Positions 14,500 to 23,521 of a stretch of DNA of 64,000 bases are shown here, one piece after another. Source of the DNA: Antarcticimicrobium sp040365005 (GTDB taxonomy: Bacteria > Pseudomonadota > Alphaproteobacteria > Rhodobacterales > Rhodobacteraceae); the NCBI RefSeq assembly GCF_040365005.1, contig NZ_BAABWV010000001.1, positions 124,001 through 188,000 on the forward strand, read 5' to 3'. Both the position numbers and the translations under genes were made by a program. Each line of letters begins with the position of its first letter. Position 1 is the first letter of the stretch. The notes beneath the pieces are model-generated. The model was not told where the DNA came from. It did not search any database and saw only the letters and a list, made by a program, of their open reading frames with translations.

Positions 14500-17288
14500 C
14501 CGGGACACGCACAAAGGCCGGCGGTCTGATCGACCGGTCCAGCCGCCTGACTTTCACCTTCGACGGCAAGTCCTACCAGGGGCACGAAGGCGATACGCTG
14601 ACCTCGGCGCTGCTGGCGAACGGGGTGCGGATCCTGGCGCGCAGTTTCAAGTACCACCGCCCCCGGTCGGTCTGGGGCGCGTGGGTCGATGAGCCGAACG
14701 CGATTTTTTCGGTCGCCACCGCACGAGGCACCCTGCCCAACGTTCTGGGAACGACGACCGCCTTGCAGGACGGGATGCAGCTGCGGTCGGTCAACGCCTG
14801 GCCCAATGCGCAGCACGATGTGAAAGGCGGGCTGGACCTGCTCCACCCCTGGCTCAAGGCCGGTTTCTACTACAAGACCTTCATGTTCCCCGACTGGCAC
14901 CTGTTCGAACCGATGATCCGCAAGATGGCGGGCCTCGGCGCGGTGACCGCGGACGAGATCGAGGGGTACAGCTCTGCCCAGACCCATGGCGACTGTGACT
15001 TGCTGGTCATCGGGGGCGGCGCAGCCGGGCTTGCGGCGGCCGAAGCGGCGGCCCGGATGGGCAAATCCGTCTGGCTGGTCGAGGATCATCCCGAAGCCGG
15101 CGGCGGGCTTTACCGGCGCGGACAGGACATCGAGGGCCTCGCGCCCGACGATTGGGTTCGTGACAGGTGCGATGCGATCAAGGCGGCGGGCGGGCGTATC
15201 CTGACGAATACGACGGCGTTCGGGGCCTTTGATCACGGCATGTTCGGCCTGATCGAAACCCATGACCTGGACCGGGCGCCGACGTTGTATCGGCTGCGCG
15301 CCAGGGCCTGCATCATGGCGACCGGCGCCATTGATCGCCCGGTGACCTTCGCCAACAACGACCTGCCCGGCGTGATGGGGCTGGAGGCCGGGCTGGAATA
15401 CCTCGGGCGTTATGGCGCGCTGGTCGGCAAGACGATCGCCATCGCGGCGAACCACAGCCTTGTTGCGCAAGCGACAGCGCAGCTCGAGGCGGCCGGGGCC
15501 ACGGTCTGTGTCTTCGATCCGGCCGCCGGACCGATGATTGCAAAGGGCCGCAAGGGCGTCACGCGGCTGGAACAGGGCGGGCGTGGCCAAAAGGTCGATA
15601 CGGTGCTGGCCTCGGCTGGCTGGTCGCCGCTGGTCCACCTGTGGCGCCATGCGGGCGGCAAGCTGGACTGGAAGGAGAGCCTCGCGGCCTTCGTGCCCGG
15701 GGCCGCCCCCGCCGGTATGGCGGCGGTCGGAGCCGCCAACGGCACCTTCGACCTGGACGCCGCCCTGATCGAGGCCCGCGCCGTCGCCCGGGGCGAACCG
15801 GTGCCCGAGTTGTCACCGACCTTCTCCCTGACGCCGGTACTGCCGACCCCCGGCAGCAAGGGGCGCCAGTGGATCGACTTTCAGCATGACGTGACGCTGG
15901 AGGACATCGAACTGGCCGAGCGCGAGAACTTCGTGTCGGTCGAACATCTCAAACGCTATACCACGCTGGGCATGGCGGGTGATCAGGGCAAGACCTCGAA
16001 CGTCGCCGGGCTTGCGGCGATGGCGGCCCTGCGGGGCAAGACCATCCCCGAGGTCGGCACCACCACCTTTCGCCCGCCGTTCGTGCCGGTTCCGGTGGAA
16101 CTGTATCACGGCACCCACAGGGGGCAGAATTTCCACCCGCTCAAGCGGCTCGCGCTGGAGAACACCCACCGCTCCGCCGGCGCCGCGCTGGGAGAGTACG
16201 GCGGTTGGCTGCGTCCGGCGTGGTACGGATCGAAACCCGGTCACGAGGCGATCCACGACGAGGTGCGCATGGTGCGCGACGCGGGCGGTATCCTGGATGC
16301 CTCGCCGCTGGGCAAGATCGAGGTGATGGGGCCGGATGCCGAGGCCTTCGTGAATTTCGTCTATTACAATACCGTCAAGACGCTGAAACCGGGATCGCTC
16401 CGCTATGGCTTCCTGCTGACCGAAAGCGGGGTCGTCTTCGACGACGGGATCCTGTTCCGCTTTGACAAGGATCGCTTCGTGATCTCCTGCTCGTCGAGCC
16501 ATGCCGAAGGTGTGACCGGGCTGTTGGAAAGCTGGCGGCAGGACGGCAACGATCCCGACCGGGTCTTTGTGCAGGATTCCACGAACCACTGGGCGACCGT
16601 GACCGTGACCGGCCAGAAGGCCCGCGAGATGGTCGCGACCCTTGGCCTGCCGATCGACCTGTCGGCCGAGGCGTTCCCGCATATGACCTTTCGGGAATGC
16701 GATTGGGACGGAGCGCCGATGCGGATCGCGCGGGTCAGTTTCACCGGCGAGATCAGCTTCGAGATGTCGGTGCCCGCGTCCCGCGCCGGGGCGCTGTGGG
16801 ATGCGATGGTGGTGGCCGGCAAACCCCATGGCGTCGGGCCGTTCGGGATCGAGGCGCTGTCGATCCTGCGGGCCGAAAAGGGCTTTATCATCATCGGCAA
16901 GGATACCGATGGCGAGACGATGCCGCAGGACCTGGGATTCGGCGGTCCACGCCTTAAGAAATCCGCCGCCTTCGTCGGGGATCGTTCGTTGCATACCGAG
17001 GTCGGCAACGATCCGGCGCGCCGTCAACTGGTCGGGCTGACCGTGCCCGAGGGCGACAATCCGCTGCCGACCGGCGCCCATCTGGTCGAGGGAAAACGCT
17101 CGGTCGGGATTGTCACCTCAAGCTATCACAGCCCGACACTAGGCCGGCCCATTGCACTGGCCCTGGTCGCACGCGGCACCGAGCGGATGGGTGAGAACGT
17201 GAGCGTCTATCACCTTGGCAAGACCCGCGTAGCGACCATCGCCTCGCCGGTGGCATTCGATCCGGAAGGAGCCCGTATTCATGCGTGA
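14496..17288 (+). CDS. soxA: Sarcosine oxidase subunit alpha
   Basis: The 930-residue large subunit that binds NAD+ and folate in heterotetrameric sarcosine oxidase. The N-terminus has the 2Fe-2S-like fold without cluster cysteines (TFTFDGKSYQGHEGDTLTSA). A central Rossmann motif, LLVIGGGAAGLAAAEAAARMG, follows at about residues 169-189, and the C-terminal third is a GcvT-like tetrahydrofolate domain that collects the formaldehyde-level carbon as methylene-THF. The ATG at 14496 overlaps soxD. The much longer open frame starting at 14256 runs through soxD in another frame and is not the real start. The 3' end overlaps soxG by 8 bases. Confidence 0.95.
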   Translation: MTGTRTKAGGLIDRSSRLTFTFDGKSYQGHEGDTLTSALLANGVRILARSFKYHRPRSVWGAWVDEPNAIFSVATARGTLPNVLGTTTALQDGMQLRSVNAWPNAQHDVKGGLDLLHPWLKAGFYYKTFMFPDWHLFEPMIRKMAGLGAVTADEIEGYSSAQTHGDCDLLVIGGGAAGLAAAEAAARMGKSVWLVEDHPEAGGGLYRRGQDIEGLAPDDWVRDRCDAIKAAGGRILTNTTAFGAFDHGMFGLIETHDLDRAPTLYRLRARACIMATGAIDRPVTFANNDLPGVMGLEAGLEYLGRYGALVGKTIAIAANHSLVAQATAQLEAAGATVCVFDPAAGPMIAKGRKGVTRLEQGGRGQKVDTVLASAGWSPLVHLWRHAGGKLDWKESLAAFVPGAAPAGMAAVGAANGTFDLDAALIEARAVARGEPVPELSPTFSLTPVLPTPGSKGRQWIDFQHDVTLEDIELAERENFVSVEHLKRYTTLGMAGDQGKTSNVAGLAAMAALRGKTIPEVGTTTFRPPFVPVPVELYHGTHRGQNFHPLKRLALENTHRSAGAALGEYGGWLRPAWYGSKPGHEAIHDEVRMVRDAGGILDASPLGKIEVMGPDAEAFVNFVYYNTVKTLKPGSLRYGFLLTESGVVFDDGILFRFDKDRFVISCSSSHAEGVTGLLESWRQDGNDPDRVFVQDSTNHWATVTVTGQKAREMVATLGLPIDLSAEAFPHMTFRECDWDGAPMRIARVSFTGEISFEMSVPASRAGALWDAMVVAGKPHGVGPFGIEALSILRAEKGFIIIGKDTDGETMPQDLGFGGPRLKKSAAFVGDRSLHTEVGNDPARRQLVGLTVPEGDNPLPTGAHLVEGKRSVGIVTSSYHSPTLGRPIALALVARGTERMGENVSVYHLGKTRVATIASPVAFDPEGARIHA

Positions 17289-17790
17289 CGACAGCCAGAA
17301 GTGGGATGCACCGTTTTCATCGGACGAGGTACTGCAGGCCCCCGGCCTGACCATAGCCACCCTGCCGCTGGATCGGCTGACATCGGTAAACGGCACGCGC
17401 GCGCTGGCGGGCTCTGACCTGCCCGTCATAGGCTGGCCGGATATCGCGCCCGGGGCTGCATATGCCGTGGCCCTGCGACGCGATCGTATTCTGGAGGTGA
17501 ACGGCCCCGCCCGCCCTGACGGATGGGACGCGGCGCAAGGGATCGGGTGTTCCGACATGACCGACGGGTACCACGCGTTCTCGGTCACCGGGAGTGCCGC
17601 GATGGAGTTCCTGCGCACCGGGGCCGAGCTGTCGCTCGACCTGCCGTCGAAATCCGCCGCCCGCCTGCTGTTCGGCCTGCCCGCGATCCTGTACCGGACC
17701 GGGGAGGACGCCTTTACGTTGATCGTCACCCGCCCGCAAGCCGTCGCGGCTTGGCATGCCTTTGGCCTGGTGCTCGACACGGACATCTGA
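17281..17790 (+). CDS. soxG: Sarcosine oxidase subunit gamma
   Basis: A 169-residue gamma subunit, a little short for the family, which pairs with the alpha subunit and completes the alpha-beta-gamma-delta oxidase. Recognition rests on position as last gene of soxBDAG, the eight-base overlap with soxA, and the GcvT-like elements DGYHAFSVTGSAAMEFLRTG and the C-terminal SWH-like AAWHAFGLVLDTDI. It is followed by a stem-loop and then a convergent VOC gene. Folate-pathway genes that sometimes follow (such as purU or folD) are not here. Confidence 0.92.
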   Translation: MRDDSQKWDAPFSSDEVLQAPGLTIATLPLDRLTSVNGTRALAGSDLPVIGWPDIAPGAAYAVALRRDRILEVNGPARPDGWDAAQGIGCSDMTDGYHAFSVTGSAAMEFLRTGAELSLDLPSKSAARLLFGLPAILYRTGEDAFTLIVTRPQAVAAWHAFGLVLDTDI

Positions 17791-17808
17791 CGTCGGGCGC
17801 GGCCAGGC

Positions 17809-17835
17809 GTCGGCCCGAGTTCTCCCCGGGCCGAC
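17809..17835. terminator. Stem-loop between convergent soxG and VOC genes
   Basis: Nine-base arms GTCGGCCCG (17809-17817) and CGGGCCGAC (17827-17835) are exact complements with a nine-base loop. There is no T-run, so factor-independent termination is only possible. Confidence 0.45.
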
Positions 17836-17843
17836 CGGTTCGA

Positions 17844-18341
17844 TCATTCGTAGGCGCCGGCTGAATAGGTCAGCTCATAGCCATGGCTATAGAGTTCGAA
17901 GACAATTCCGAACGGGTCCTCGACATAGACCATGCGGTACGGCTTCTTGCCCGGGAAATACAACCGCACCGGCATCCGCTGACGGCCACCGGCCGCGACG
18001 ATGCGCTCTGCGAGGCCCTCGACATCCGGATCCTGCACCGCGAAGTGAAATGTGCCGTGGCGCCGGTAATCCAGCTTGTCCTCGGGGGCGAAATTGCCCG
18101 GAAACTCGAAAATCTCGATGCCGATCCCGTCGGCGGTGGACAGATGCGCGATCCGGAGCGATCCCCACCCGGAGCCGAACACGTCGGTGCACATCACCCC
18201 GATCGCGCTGTCGTCCTCGACAGCCTGTGAGGGTTGCATGACGACGTAGAATCCAAGGACTTGGGAATAGAACTTCACGGCCGCGTCCAGGTCGGGAACG
18301 GACAGGCCGATATGCGAGAACGTGCGCGGGGTCGGGGTCAT
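17844..18341 (-). CDS. VOC (glyoxalase/bleomycin-resistance) family protein
   Basis: A 165-residue vicinal-oxygen-chelate metalloprotein with the two beta-alpha-beta-beta-beta halves. It starts TFSHIGLSVPDLDAAVKFY (metal-ligand His at residue 10) and has the later HGTFHFAVQDPD and DPFGIVFELYSHGYE blocks, whose His and Glu complete the usual metal site. Members include lactoylglutathione lyases, dioxygenases and epimerases; the exact reaction is not evident. AAAGGAAA precedes the ATG. It is divergent from a LysR gene across about 100 AT-rich bases, the usual arrangement for a LysR target. Next to soxBDAG it might handle an aldehyde by-product, but that is a guess. Confidence 0.88.
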   Translation of the reverse strand: MTPTPRTFSHIGLSVPDLDAAVKFYSQVLGFYVVMQPSQAVEDDSAIGVMCTDVFGSGWGSLRIAHLSTADGIGIEIFEFPGNFAPEDKLDYRRHGTFHFAVQDPDVEGLAERIVAAGGRQRMPVRLYFPGKKPYRMVYVEDPFGIVFELYSHGYELTYSAGAYE

Positions 18342-18444
18342 CGGGGTTTCCTTTCAAGGGTTGTCATCGCTTGGGTAGACAAGATGAGAAGAAACATGAA
18401 ATTATCACTTGGAATGAAAATCATAATAAAATGTTTGCGCCCGC

Positions 18445-19335
18445 ATGCTGAACTCCAAATGGCTCGAAACCTTCACCACGCTTTGTGAAACCGGGCATTT
18501 CACGCACGCGGCGGATCGGCTGAACATGACGCAACCGGGCGTGTCTCAGCATCTGGCAAAGATCGAAGCACAGGTGGGCCAAAGCCTGATCACGCGACAG
18601 GGAAAGGGGTTCATCCTCACCCCGGTCGGCGAGGCGGTCTTCGCGCTGGGCCGATCCCGCCGCGCCGAGGAGAAACGGCTCCGCGAAGTGATCGAGACGG
18701 ATGACAGGGATGCGGGCGAGGTCCGGATCGCCTGTTCGGGGAGTTTCGCGGGGCTGCTTTACCCGGTCCTGCTTCGCTGGATGCGCGCGGCGCCCGATCT
18801 TGTCATCCATCTTGAGGCCGCGCCACAGGCCGATGTGCGCGCGGGCCTGCTGGAGGATCGTTTCGACCTGGGTGTGCTGGGGGCCGATCCGGGCCATCCC
18901 CGGTTGGAGGCACAGCATCTGGGCCGCGAGGAGCTCTGCCTGATCCTGCCGGCTGAGGCATCCGGCGTCGCGCCGACCTTCGCCGATCTGGACGCTCGCG
19001 GGTTTATCGCCCACCCGGACGGCTATGCCTATGCGGACGATCTGCTGAACCTCAATTTCCCGGATGCCTATCCGGGCGCGGACCGGTTGCGTGTCCGGGC
19101 CTTTGTGAACCAGATTGGCCAGATCCCCGCCCCTGTCGCGCAGGGGATCGGCTATACCCTGTTGCCCCGAAGTGGCGTCGAGGTGTTCAACCGAAAGGAA
19201 CTCCTGACCGTCGCGCAATTGCCGCGGCGACGATGGCACGACCTGTGGTTGGCACACCGGCACCGGCGATCTCTGTCGGCCCGATTGCTACATGCAAGCC
19301 GTTTGATCGGGGAGGCTGCCGCGCTGTTGAAGTGA
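18445..19335 (+). CDS. LysR-family transcriptional regulator
   Basis: A 296-residue LysR regulator with an N-terminal winged helix-turn-helix (about residues 5-64, including HFTHAADRLNMTQPGVSQHLAKIE) and a type 2 periplasmic-binding-like effector domain (about 90-290). It is transcribed divergently from the VOC gene, and the AT-rich 103-base gap between them is where a LysR site would be expected. I see loose T-N-A type dyads there (for example around TGAAATTATCA) but none convincing. The likely role is control of the VOC gene. The effector is unknown. Confidence 0.88.
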   Translation: MLNSKWLETFTTLCETGHFTHAADRLNMTQPGVSQHLAKIEAQVGQSLITRQGKGFILTPVGEAVFALGRSRRAEEKRLREVIETDDRDAGEVRIACSGSFAGLLYPVLLRWMRAAPDLVIHLEAAPQADVRAGLLEDRFDLGVLGADPGHPRLEAQHLGREELCLILPAEASGVAPTFADLDARGFIAHPDGYAYADDLLNLNFPDAYPGADRLRVRAFVNQIGQIPAPVAQGIGYTLLPRSGVEVFNRKELLTVAQLPRRRWHDLWLAHRHRRSLSARLLHASRLIGEAAALLK

Positions 19336-19384
19336 GCGGTTTTCGGGCGTTACCCGCCCTGCCCCCGAGCGCGACCTGTCCGGC

Positions 19385-22300
19385 TCAGGCCTTGGCCGGT
19401 TTTACCTTTTTCTTCTCTGCCGCCAGCTTTTCGGCCAGGTCGCGCGCGATGGCAAAGGCGCCCTTGATCTTGTCGCTGTCCTTGCGCCAGTCGCGGCGCA
19501 CGACGATCTTGTTGTCCTTGATCTTGGCCAGCCCGTTTTGCGCCTGCACGAACTCCACCAGCCCGGCGGGCGAGGCGAACTTGTCGTTGTGGAACTGGAT
19601 CGTCGCCCCCTTGGGCCCGCCGTCCAGCTTGGCGATACCGGCGCGTTTGCACATCGCCTTGATCCGCACCACCAGCAACAGCGTGTTGACCTCTTTCGGC
19701 AGTTTGCCGAACCGGTCGATCAGCTCGGCGGCAAAGCCCTCCAGCTCCACCTTGGTGGTCAGCGAGGACAGACGGCGATACAGGCCGAGGCGCACGTCGA
19801 GATCGGGCACGAAATCCTCAGGGATCAGGACCGGAACGCCAAGGTTGATCTGGGGCGCCCATTGGTCGTCGGCCTCGCTCAACCCCTCCATCTCGCCGGC
19901 GCGGATCTTGGCGATCGCCTCCTCGAGCATGGATTGATACAGCTCATAGCCGACGTCGCGCATCTGGCCCGACTGTTCCTCGCCCAGCAGGTTGCCGGCG
20001 CCGCGAATATCGAGATCCTGGCTGGCCAGGGTGAAACCGGCGCCAAGGGTGTCCAGGCTGCCCAGCACCCGCAGGCGTTTCTCGGCCGTGGCGGTCAGTT
20101 TCGCGCGCGGCTTGGTGGTGAGATAGGCATAGGCGCGGGTCTTGGACCGGCCCACCCGGCCCCGGATCTGGTAAAGCTGCGACAGACCGAACATGTCGGC
20201 GCGATGCACGATCATGGTGTTGGCGGTCGGAATGTCGAGGCCGCTCTCCACGATAGTCGTGGCCAGAAGCACGTCGTATTTTCCGTCGTAAAAGGCGTTC
20301 ATCCGGTCATCCAGCTCGCCCGCCGCCATCTGGCCATGGGCGGTGATGAAACTGACCTCGGGCACCTGGTCGCGCAAAAAGGCCTCGATCTCGGGCAGGT
20401 CCGAGACGCGCGGCACCACGTAAAAACTCTGGCCGCCGCGATAATGCTCGCGCAGCAACGCCTCGCGGATGGTCACCGCGTCGAACTCGCTGACATAGGT
20501 GCGGATCGCCAATCGGTCGACCGGCGGCGTGCCGATGATCGAGAGATCCCGCACCCCGGACAGCGACAATTGCAGCGTGCGCGGGATCGGCGTGGCGGTC
20601 AGGGTCAGCACGTGGATGTCCGAGCGCAGCTGTTTCAGCCGCTCCTTGTGCGACACGCCGAAATGCTGCTCTTCGTCGATGATCAGCAGCCCGAGATTCT
20701 TGAAGCGAATGCCCTTGGCCAAAAGTGCATGGGTGCCGATCACGATATCCACCGTGCCTTTGGCCAGGCCCTCTCGGGTCTTCTGCGCATCGCCGCTGGT
20801 GACGAATCGGCTGAGTTGACGCACCGCAAGAGGAAAGCCGCGGAACCTCTCGGCAAAGCTGGCATAATGCTGTCGCGCCAGCAGCGTGGTGGGGGCGATC
20901 ACCGCGACCTGGGTGCCGGACATGGCGGCAACGAAGGCGGCGCGCATCGCCACCTCGGTCTTGCCGAAACCGACGTCGCCGCAAATCAACCGGTCCATCG
21001 GCGAGCCGCTGTCCATGTCGCCGAGCACGTCGGAAATGGCGGCAAGCTGATCATCGGTTTCCTGGTACGGAAAGCGGGCGCAAAAAGCCTCCCATGCGTG
21101 GTGTTCGGCCTCCAGCACCGGCGCGCGGCGCAGGGCGCGTTCGGCGGCTACCCGGATCAACCGGTCGGCCATCTCGCGGATGCGTTCCTTGAGCTTGGCC
21201 TTCTTGGCCTGCCAGGCGCCACCGCCGAGCCTGTCGAGCAGCCCCTCTTCGTGACCATAGCGCGACAGCAGCTCGATGTTCTCGACCGGCAGGTACAGCC
21301 GTGCGTCCTCGGCGTATTCCAGCAACAGGCATTCATGGGCCGCGCCGGCGGCGGTGATCACCTCCAGCCCGTGATACCGGCCGATGCCGTGATCCACATG
21401 CACCACCAGGTCGCCCGGCGACAGCGATTGCGCCTCGGTCAGGAAATTCTCGGCCTTGCGGCGTTTCTTGGGCGCCCGGATCAGCCGGTCGCCCAGAACG
21501 TCCTGTTCCGCGATCACCGTCAGATCCGGGGTTTCGAACCCGTGTTCCAGCGCCCAGACCGCCAGGTGCAACCCGCGCTTGCCGATCCGCGAGCCGCTGG
21601 GCACGTCGACAGTTTCGGCCAGCCCCTCGTCCTCGATCAGCCCGGACAGGCGTTCACGCGCGCCCTCGGAATAGGAGGCGACCAGCACCGAACCCTTCTC
21701 AAGCTTTGCGCGAATATGGTCCGCCAGGGCACCAAAAAGGCTGATATTTTCCTGTTGTCGTTCCGGCGCGAAATTGCGCCCGATGCGTCCGCCCGCGTCG
21801 ATCACCCCGGGTCCGCTGGCCTGCGGCAGCGGGTTGAACTGGAGCCTCCGCCGGCCCGCGACCGAGGCCTCCCAGGCCGCATCGTCGAGAAACAGCAGGT
21901 CAGGCGGGATCGGCTTGTACACGGTGTCGAGGCGCGACTTGGCCTGCATCGCCAGCCGCCGTGTCTCGTACTGGTCGGCGATGCTGTCCCAGCGCGCCAG
22001 CCGCGACGGGGTCACCTGGTCGTCCAGCGTCACCGTGGCGCCGGGCAGGTAGTCGAACAGGGTTTCCAGCCGCTCGTGAAAGAACGGCAGCCAGTGTTCG
22101 ATCCCCTGGTGCTTGCGTCCGGCGCTGACCGCCTCGTACAGCGGGTCGTCGGTGCCGGCGGCCCCGAATTCGATCCGGTAGTTCTGGCGAAATCGCAGGA
22201 TCGCGGCGTCGTCGAGGATCACCTCGCTCACCGGGGCAAGCTCGACCACGTCGAGTTTCTCGGTGGTGCGCTGGGTCGCGGGATCGAACCGGCGCGCGCC

Positions 22301-22849
22301 GTCGAGCACGTCGCCGAAAAGATCGAGCCGCACCGGCCCCGCGTTCCCCGGCGGATAGATGTCGATAATGCCACCGCGCACCGCGTAATCGCCCGGCTCG
22401 GTCACCGTGGGGCTCTGGCTGAACCCCATGCGCACCAGAAAGGCCCGCAGAGCGGCCTCGTCCACCCGGTGCCCGACGCGGGCGGTAAAGGCAGCCTCTC
22501 GCAGGACCTCGCGTGCGGGCACCCTCTGGCTGGCGGCGTTCAGCGTGGTCAGCAGGACGAATTGCTGCGGCATCTGGTGCACCAGCGCCGCCAGCGTCGC
22601 CATCCGGGCGGCCGAGATATTGGCGTTGGGCGACACCCGGTCATAGGGCAGGCAATCCCACCCAGGAAAGGCGATCACCGGCATCTCGGGCGCGAAGAAG
22701 GCCAGCGCGGCGCGCATCGCTTCCATCCGCTTGTCGTCGCGTGCGACATGAAGGACCGGCGCACCGGTCTTCGCGATCTCTTTCAGGATCAGCTGCGCGT
22801 CGAACCCTTCGGGCGCGCCGCCCACGGTGATGTGGCTGGCTTCGGTCAT
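19385..22849 (-). CDS. mfd: Transcription-repair coupling factor
   Basis: The 1154-residue DNA translocase that removes RNA polymerase stalled at lesions and recruits UvrA. The UvrB-homology region is N-terminal. The RNA-polymerase interaction (CarD-like) domain contains LSPGDLVVHVDHGIGRYHG at about residue 475. The RecG-like motor has Walker A GDVGFGKTEVAMRA near residue 626 and the DEEQ box in IIDEEQHFGVSHKERLK. Helicase domain 2 includes LLATTIVESGLDIP and QIRGRVGRS, followed by the C-terminal TRCF domain. Length is normal for the family. The lysine- and alanine-rich C-terminal tail is typical of alphaproteobacterial copies. The next gene on the same strand is a small membrane protein 27 bases upstream of its start. 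Confidence 0.97.
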   Translation of the reverse strand: MTEASHITVGGAPEGFDAQLILKEIAKTGAPVLHVARDDKRMEAMRAALAFFAPEMPVIAFPGWDCLPYDRVSPNANISAARMATLAALVHQMPQQFVLLTTLNAASQRVPAREVLREAAFTARVGHRVDEAALRAFLVRMGFSQSPTVTEPGDYAVRGGIIDIYPPGNAGPVRLDLFGDVLDGARRFDPATQRTTEKLDVVELAPVSEVILDDAAILRFRQNYRIEFGAAGTDDPLYEAVSAGRKHQGIEHWLPFFHERLETLFDYLPGATVTLDDQVTPSRLARWDSIADQYETRRLAMQAKSRLDTVYKPIPPDLLFLDDAAWEASVAGRRRLQFNPLPQASGPGVIDAGGRIGRNFAPERQQENISLFGALADHIRAKLEKGSVLVASYSEGARERLSGLIEDEGLAETVDVPSGSRIGKRGLHLAVWALEHGFETPDLTVIAEQDVLGDRLIRAPKKRRKAENFLTEAQSLSPGDLVVHVDHGIGRYHGLEVITAAGAAHECLLLEYAEDARLYLPVENIELLSRYGHEEGLLDRLGGGAWQAKKAKLKERIREMADRLIRVAAERALRRAPVLEAEHHAWEAFCARFPYQETDDQLAAISDVLGDMDSGSPMDRLICGDVGFGKTEVAMRAAFVAAMSGTQVAVIAPTTLLARQHYASFAERFRGFPLAVRQLSRFVTSGDAQKTREGLAKGTVDIVIGTHALLAKGIRFKNLGLLIIDEEQHFGVSHKERLKQLRSDIHVLTLTATPIPRTLQLSLSGVRDLSIIGTPPVDRLAIRTYVSEFDAVTIREALLREHYRGGQSFYVVPRVSDLPEIEAFLRDQVPEVSFITAHGQMAAGELDDRMNAFYDGKYDVLLATTIVESGLDIPTANTMIVHRADMFGLSQLYQIRGRVGRSKTRAYAYLTTKPRAKLTATAEKRLRVLGSLDTLGAGFTLASQDLDIRGAGNLLGEEQSGQMRDVGYELYQSMLEEAIAKIRAGEMEGLSEADDQWAPQINLGVPVLIPEDFVPDLDVRLGLYRRLSSLTTKVELEGFAAELIDRFGKLPKEVNTLLLVVRIKAMCKRAGIAKLDGGPKGATIQFHNDKFASPAGLVEFVQAQNGLAKIKDNKIVVRRDWRKDSDKIKGAFAIARDLAEKLAAEKKKVKPAKA

Positions 22850-22876
22850 CCGCTTTCGCCTCTCGTTCGCTGCGCG

Positions 22877-23401
22877 TTATCCCAGAACGCCCAGCGACAG
22901 GTTTTGGTACATCCCCCAGAGCGCCGTGACGAAGATCGACAGCATCCCGATCATCTGGGTGTAAAGCCGGCAGCGCGCCAACCGCTTGTACAGCAGCGGG
23001 CCATGGGCCTGTTCGCCTTTGATCCGCCGGGCGGTGGCTGCGTTCAGGGCCGCAACCACCGACAGCGGCGCGGCCAGCAGGAACAAGGCCTGGGCAAACT
23101 CGACCCGGTAGACGAACCCCATTGTCAGCAGTGTCGACAGCAGGAAAAACATGATTCCCACCAGCCAGGAGCCCGAGACCCGCCCGATGTACAGCAGCCG
23201 GTTCACGTTGACCCGGGCGATATCCTCAAGGTCACGCTCGGCCTGGCCGCCGTTGCGGCGGGCACGCAACACCATGTCATAGGGTACGCCCAGCACCCAG
23301 TGGCTGGCCGAGGACCAGACGACCGCCAGCGCGATCCAGAACCAGAGGTTCGAGAACGACCGCATGTCGATCAATTCGAAAACCGTTGTGTACCAGTCCA
23401 A
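22877..23401 (-). CDS. Conserved integral membrane protein (often labelled 'component of SufBCD complex')
   Basis: A 174-residue protein with about four TM helices and a conserved-looking N-terminus (ELIDMRSFSNLWFWIALAVVW). Homologues in Rhodobacterales commonly carry the label 'component of SufBCD complex', but nothing in the sequence itself shows a role in Fe-S assembly and no suf gene is nearby, so I treat function as unknown. The start is a TTG at 23401 preceded by a GGGCAGGG-like stretch; an internal ATG at codon 13 (23365) is the alternative. It lies just upstream of mfd on the same strand and divergent from hemB. Confidence 0.72.
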   Translation of the reverse strand: MDWYTTVFELIDMRSFSNLWFWIALAVVWSSASHWVLGVPYDMVLRARRNGGQAERDLEDIARVNVNRLLYIGRVSGSWLVGIMFFLLSTLLTMGFVYRVEFAQALFLLAAPLSVVAALNAATARRIKGEQAHGPLLYKRLARCRLYTQMIGMLSIFVTALWGMYQNLSLGVLG

Positions 23402-23521
23402 CCGCCCTGCCCTTTCCGCGCCGCCGTCGCCCCTGCGCCAACTCGGGCGCGTCCATTGTTACCCTTGTGGGGGACGGTTTTCCATGCCACCCCATACGGA
23501 ATTGTTCAAGGAGTCCGCGCC

